Of a stretch of 64,000 nucleotides of DNA, positions 60,889-64,000 are shown one piece after another. The DNA comes from CALDTK01 sp045110575 (GTDB lineage: Bacteria > Bacteroidota > Bacteroidia > Chitinophagales > Saprospiraceae). The stretch is taken from NCBI GenBank assembly GCA_045110575.1, contig JBGCGF010000008.1, positions 1 through 64,000 of the forward strand, written 5' to 3'. A model generated the notes under the pieces. It was not told the origin of the DNA and did not search any database. It saw only the letters and a list, made by a program, of their open reading frames with translations. Made by a program: the position numbers and the translations under genes. Numbering within the stretch: the stretch's first letter is position 1; each line of letters begins with the position of its first letter.

Positions 60889-61641
60889 ATGACAAACCAA
60901 ACGCTACACACTTCCTGCCAGGAAGGTGCACTACAACGTGCGCTCTTGTTCCTGGGTATTTTCTTCTTGGGCTCAATCAACGCCTTCTCGAACTATGATC
61001 CCCCCAATGATTTGGAGCGTCAGGCGTTCATCGAGGAAATCTCAAGAATTGCCCAAGCGCAGCAGCAACTATCGGGAATTCCTGCGAGCATAACTGCAGC
61101 CCAGGCAATTTTCGAATCAAGCTGGGGTAAATCGCCTTTAGCAACAACAGGAAACAACTACTTCGGAATTAAGTGTAAGTCATGGTGGGTTGGAGAAACC
61201 ATACTTCATAAAGACGATGACTACAACGAGAAAGGTGAACTCACCTACAGCTGTTTTCGTGCGTACGAAAGCATGGACGATAGCTTTAATGACCATTCAG
61301 TCTTCTTATTAGCCAATGAGCGCTACGCTCCACTTTTTAAGTTGGACCCTACGGATTACAAAGCGTGGTCTCATGGGCTCAAGAAGTGCGGCTACGCAAC
61401 AGATCCAAAGTATGCGCAAAAGCTGATCAGGCTGATAGAGCGGCTCAACTTGCAGGGGTTAGATCAACCAGCCTTGGCAACGATTGAGGCCATTCGTGCA
61501 GACTCAACGAAGGTTGACGTAAAAGTTTCCTCAGATGCCTCGCCTTTTCATAATGAAAAGACACCACCACCGCCAATGCCTATTCCTGATAGCTACGTGC
61601 CATCAGGAAAGGGAGAGCGGCCGGTTGTCCGGAGACTCTAA
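60889..61641 (+). CDS. exported glucosaminidase-domain protein (GH73-like)
   Basis: A 250-residue protein. A hydrophobic segment at ~17-33 (RALLFLGIFFLGSINAF) serves as signal or anchor. The domain at ~45-185 has ITAAQAIFESSWGKSPLA, with the catalytic Glu in FESSWG, then NNYFGIKCKSWW, CFRAYESMDDSFNDHSVFL and GLKKCGYATDPKYAQKL, as in Flg-J-like and Atl-type glucosaminidases. It cuts peptidoglycan glycan strands. The last 50 residues are Pro-rich and disordered. Its mRNA start may be masked by the hairpin just before the ATG. Confidence 0.88.
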   Translation: MTNQTLHTSCQEGALQRALLFLGIFFLGSINAFSNYDPPNDLERQAFIEEISRIAQAQQQLSGIPASITAAQAIFESSWGKSPLATTGNNYFGIKCKSWWVGETILHKDDDYNEKGELTYSCFRAYESMDDSFNDHSVFLLANERYAPLFKLDPTDYKAWSHGLKKCGYATDPKYAQKLIRLIERLNLQGLDQPALATIEAIRADSTKVDVKVSSDASPFHNEKTPPPPMPIPDSYVPSGKGERPVVRRL

Positions 61642-61692
61642 AGATTAAGATTTGAGCCCGTCAAAAGGCTCATAGCGTTTGTTCAATTTGAT

Positions 61693-61728
61693 GAGCAGTG
61701 TGTCTATGCCACGCTGCTCTTTTTTTTT
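61693..61728 (+). terminator. rho-independent terminator of the glucosaminidase gene
   Basis: GAGCAGTGTG (61693-61702) pairs with CACGCTGCTC (61710-61719) with one G-U, followed by nine T (61720-61728). Confidence 0.9.
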
Positions 61729-61938
61729 GCCAGCGGCTTCCGTCCTCCGAGCGGGCTGGTTTTTTATCGCAGGGTTTGTTCGACGGTTGACATTCTCTGG
61801 ATGTGTCGAGCGAACGGGAATGTCTTTTTTGGGTTCTCGCAAAGGCGTGGCTTCGCCACTTCGCAGAGGGGCAAAAGCCGCAAAGTCAAGATGCGGAGGC
61901 CATAATAGCGATAGTAATGAGCTGCTTTTGGAAAGCCA

Positions 61939-62111
61939 GCGCCGCAGGCTAAACAACACAATGAAAGGCAGCGCCGCAGGCCAAAGCAGCATCCCGAACG
62001 GCAAGCGCCGCAGGCCAAACAACATCACGAAAGTAAGCGCCGCAGGCCAAACAACAGTATGAAAGGCAGCGCCGCAGGCTAAACAACAGTATGAAAGTAA
62101 GCGCCGCAGGC
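61939..62111. repeat. tandem array of six 32-bp repeats
   Basis: GCGCCGCAGGC starts at 61939, 61971, 62005, 62037, 62069 and 62101: spacings 32, 34, 32, 32, 32. Each is followed by (T/C)AAA-CA-CA and ATGAAAG or similar. The whole unit is conserved, so it is a minisatellite rather than a CRISPR array. It lies between convergent genes (61641 and 62127). The frames through it are not convincing genes. Upstream (61740-61930) are a GTGGC/GCCAC hairpin and other GC-rich short repeats. Confidence 0.9.
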
Positions 62112-62126
62112 AGGCCTCCGGCCTAC

Positions 62127-63185
62127 CTATCTTTTCTTCCAGCTCCCCTGACGATTACGCATCGGGTTCTTGTGGTCCTCATCAAAACCTGCACGTGTCA
62201 TGTAGATCTCGCGAGCAGTAAACAATGCTTCAGAAAAGCTATCCGCTGATGCTTTGCCTTTTCCGGCAATGTCAAGTGCGGTGCCATGGTCTGGTGAAGT
62301 GCGTACAACGCTAAGTCCAGCGGTGAAATTGACACCACCGCCAAACGCTAGGGTCTTGAACGGAACCAAGCCTTGGTCGTGATACATCGCAAGGATGCCA
62401 TCGTATTTTCTGTATTCTCCCGAACCGAAGAAACCATCAGCAGGGAAAGGTCCCATCACATTGTGGCCTTTATCCTTCATTTCGATGATCGCGGGACGAA
62501 TAGTTTCTTCTTCCTCTTTACCAATTGCACCTCCGTCTCCGGCATGCGGGTTAAGGCCAAGAACAGCGACCATTGGTCCGACGATTCCGAAGTCACGTTC
62601 GAGCGTATTGATGAAGAGTTCCATCTTGTTGCGAAGGATCGTTGGCGAGATCGACTTCGCGACATCGCGCAACGGCACGTGGTTGGTAGCGACCGCGACA
62701 CGAAGTCCGTCATCACCGACCATGAGCATGAGGCTCTTGCCTTTGCCAAACTCTTTTTCCAAAAACTCTGTGTGTCCTGGGAAACCAAACCCTGCTTGCT
62801 GCATGGCTGATTTATGAATCGGAGCAGTAACGAGTGCGTCAACATGACCATTCTTCAAGGCCTCTGTTGCGTGCTCGAGACTGGTTTTGGCGACAGCTCC
62901 AGCTTCTTCACTGACACGACCAAATTCTACGGGTTGCTCATGCTCCCAGCAATTGACGATCTGAATGGTATCTGCCTCTGTACCTAAATCCGAGAGTTTT
63001 GCAGAAGCGATATCGACATTGCCTAAATCACAAGCATCACGGTGAAATCTCACCATTTCCATGCTCGCAAAAATAACGGGCGCGAAATATTTGAAGAGGC
63101 GGTCGTCAGTGAAAGCGCGCAGTGCTACTTCAATTCCGATACCGTTTGGGTCGCCGCAGCTGATGCCGATTGTTATTCGTTTCAT
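62127..63185 (-). CDS. pdxA: 4-hydroxythreonine-4-phosphate dehydrogenase
   Basis: A 352-residue PdxA. ITIGISCGDPNGIGIEVAL is the N-terminus; metal-binding His lie in APIHKSAM, GFPGHTEFL and MYHDQGLVPFK; VGDDGLRVAVATNHVPLRDV and TSPDHGTALDIAGKG are family motifs. It oxidises 4-phosphohydroxy-L-threonine with NAD in pyridoxal phosphate synthesis. The C-terminal ~20 residues are a basic tail. Divergent from rsmA with only 30 bp between starts; the pdxA-rsmA link is seen in many bacteria. A near 14-mer (GTTTTGGCGACAGC) lies at 62884. Confidence 0.95.
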   Translation of the reverse strand: MKRITIGISCGDPNGIGIEVALRAFTDDRLFKYFAPVIFASMEMVRFHRDACDLGNVDIASAKLSDLGTEADTIQIVNCWEHEQPVEFGRVSEEAGAVAKTSLEHATEALKNGHVDALVTAPIHKSAMQQAGFGFPGHTEFLEKEFGKGKSLMLMVGDDGLRVAVATNHVPLRDVAKSISPTILRNKMELFINTLERDFGIVGPMVAVLGLNPHAGDGGAIGKEEEETIRPAIIEMKDKGHNVMGPFPADGFFGSGEYRKYDGILAMYHDQGLVPFKTLAFGGGVNFTAGLSVVRTSPDHGTALDIAGKGKASADSFSEALFTAREIYMTRAGFDEDHKNPMRNRQGSWKKR

Positions 63186-63215
63186 ACAGCCTGCAAAGTA
63201 GGCTACCTTCGCGAA

Positions 63216-63989
63216 ATGAAAGCCAAGAAGTCATACGGCCAACACTTTTTGGCGCAGCCCCAAATTGCGAGGCAAATTGCCTACAGCATCGACTACGATG
63301 GAGTGGATCAAGTTATTGAAGTTGGACCCGGTCAAGGGATGCTGACGCAGTTTTTGCGCATGCGTGAATTGCCGGTCTATGCGGTAGAAGCCGACCGCGA
63401 CATGGTTGCTCATCTCAAGGAAGCTGATGCTGCTTGGGTAGAGGAGTTTGTGACAGAAGAAGACTTTCTAAAGGTTGACTTAGAGGAGCTTACGCGAAAA
63501 CGGCAAACAGCATTAGTAGGTAATTTTCCGTATAATATCTCTTCGCAAATTCTCATCCGATTGGTTGAGAATCGAGCGTACTTCCCACGTTTGGTAGGCA
63601 TGTTCCAGAAAGAATTGGCAGAACGCGTGCTCGCACCTCCAGGCAGTAAAACGTACGGTGTGATTAGCGTGCTCGTGCAAGCGTACTACTCAGGAAAGAT
63701 GGTCTTACAGGTAAAACCTGGAAGTTTCAATCCTCCACCAAAGGTCAACAGTTCGGTGATAGCCCTAGAGCGATTGCCAGGTAATGGGCCGAATTGCGAT
63801 CCTGAAAAATTTAGGACCGTCGTTCGAACGGCTTTTCAGCAACGCAGAAAAATGCTTCGAAATTCGTTAAAGCCACTCTGGCCGGTCGACATGGATCCGG
63901 AAGACAAAAGCCTTATGCGTCGTCCCGAGCAATTGAGTATTGCCGATTTTGTAGAGATCGTAGATCGGATAGAGAGCGGTAAAGGATAA
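63216..63989 (+). CDS. rsmA: 16S rRNA dimethyladenosine transferase
   Basis: A 257-residue KsgA/RsmA. KKSYGQHFLAQPQIARQI starts the family; VIEVGPGQGMLTQFL is the SAM-binding loop; VGNFPYNISSQILIRL is the catalytic N-F-P-Y; KVNSSVIAL and AFQQRRKMLRNSLK close the C-terminal domain. It dimethylates two adjacent adenines near the 3' end of 16S rRNA during 30S maturation. The ATG at 63216 is chosen, as the frame upstream overlaps the divergent pdxA. A TACCTTCG sequence eight bases before the ATG resembles the Bacteroidota -7 promoter element and would give a very short leader. Confidence 0.95.
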   Translation: MKAKKSYGQHFLAQPQIARQIAYSIDYDGVDQVIEVGPGQGMLTQFLRMRELPVYAVEADRDMVAHLKEADAAWVEEFVTEEDFLKVDLEELTRKRQTALVGNFPYNISSQILIRLVENRAYFPRLVGMFQKELAERVLAPPGSKTYGVISVLVQAYYSGKMVLQVKPGSFNPPPKVNSSVIALERLPGNGPNCDPEKFRTVVRTAFQQRRKMLRNSLKPLWPVDMDPEDKSLMRRPEQLSIADFVEIVDRIESGKG

Positions 63990-64000
63990 AGACAAGCTCC

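Noticed and set aside
61645..62028. 127-codon minus-strand ORF between glucosaminidase and pdxA
   Set aside because: It runs through the 32-bp repeat and the antisense of a strong plus-strand terminator; composition is basic and repetitive with no family signature.
61939..62111. Regularly spaced repeats resembling a CRISPR array
   Set aside because: The would-be spacers are nearly the same in every unit, there is no leader and no cas gene; it is a tandem minisatellite.

Overview
The window looks like chromosomal DNA of a Bacteroidota species. The support is a GH10 xylanase ending in a type IX secretion (T9SS) type-A-like sorting tail, a gliding-motility/T9SS type-B C-terminal domain protein, many lipoproteins with acidic residues after the lipid cysteine, a stand-alone LytTR protein, a 30-residue AURKAIP1/COX24-like basic protein, DUF families typical of this phylum, and no obvious Shine-Dalgarno sequences. 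The order or family cannot be fixed from the sequence alone. No rRNA, tRNA, CRISPR array, prophage or insertion sequence was seen.

Layout. 1-7.1 kb: a small secreted protein, a DUF1761 membrane protein, fused isobutyryl-CoA mutase (icmF) with a palindromic operator candidate upstream, then a cluster of CD225/dispanin-type membrane proteins with DUF2752 and an orphan Imm53-like protein. 7.2-17 kb: housekeeping genes (amidophosphoribosyltransferase, a glycosyltransferase, RNase G/E, the small basic protein, a TPR protein, HU; then yicC-gmk, a RidA protein and a K+ channel). 17.4-27.7 kb: DnaJ-like protein, hemJ, a lipoprotein, C-terminal processing protease, a start-less membrane ORF, DUF2141, an ATE-like transferase, uvrB, DUF4112, SRPBCC. 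27.7-31 kb: secreted GH10 xylanase and two exported beta-rich proteins. 31.3-45.1 kb: an accessory block with an ECF sigma factor, its membrane/beta-barrel partner, and five tandem paralogous surface lipoproteins, interrupted by an RNA helicase gene with a long leader. One of the five is split by a (AT)16 tract and looks phase-variable. 45.3-56.4 kb: DUF4126, AMP nucleosidase, a DUF5916 protein, a T9SS type-B protein, and two tandem LruC-domain lipoproteins, the second with a one-base frameshift. 56.5-64 kb: response regulator plus sugar transferase, LytTR, two overlapping lspA genes, a DksA-like protein, a glucosaminidase, and divergent pdxA/rsmA.

Cross-cutting signals. (1) The 14-mer GTTTTGGCGAAAGC occurs 16 times exactly and at least nine more times with one mismatch, on both strands, in coding and non-coding DNA. 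(2) Three genes (purF, uvrB, amn) end in an inverted repeat at the stop codon, followed by a shared AT-rich element with core AATTTTGAATTTTGAAT. (3) The lipoprotein copies carry related GGGGCGAAC hairpin terminators; a hairpin with the same arms lies inside the start of the sigma-factor gene. (4) Tandem arrays of 10 bp and 32 bp lie in two intergenic regions. The strongest candidate for something new is the lipoprotein array with its sigma factor and microsatellite switch, followed by the genome-wide 14-mer.
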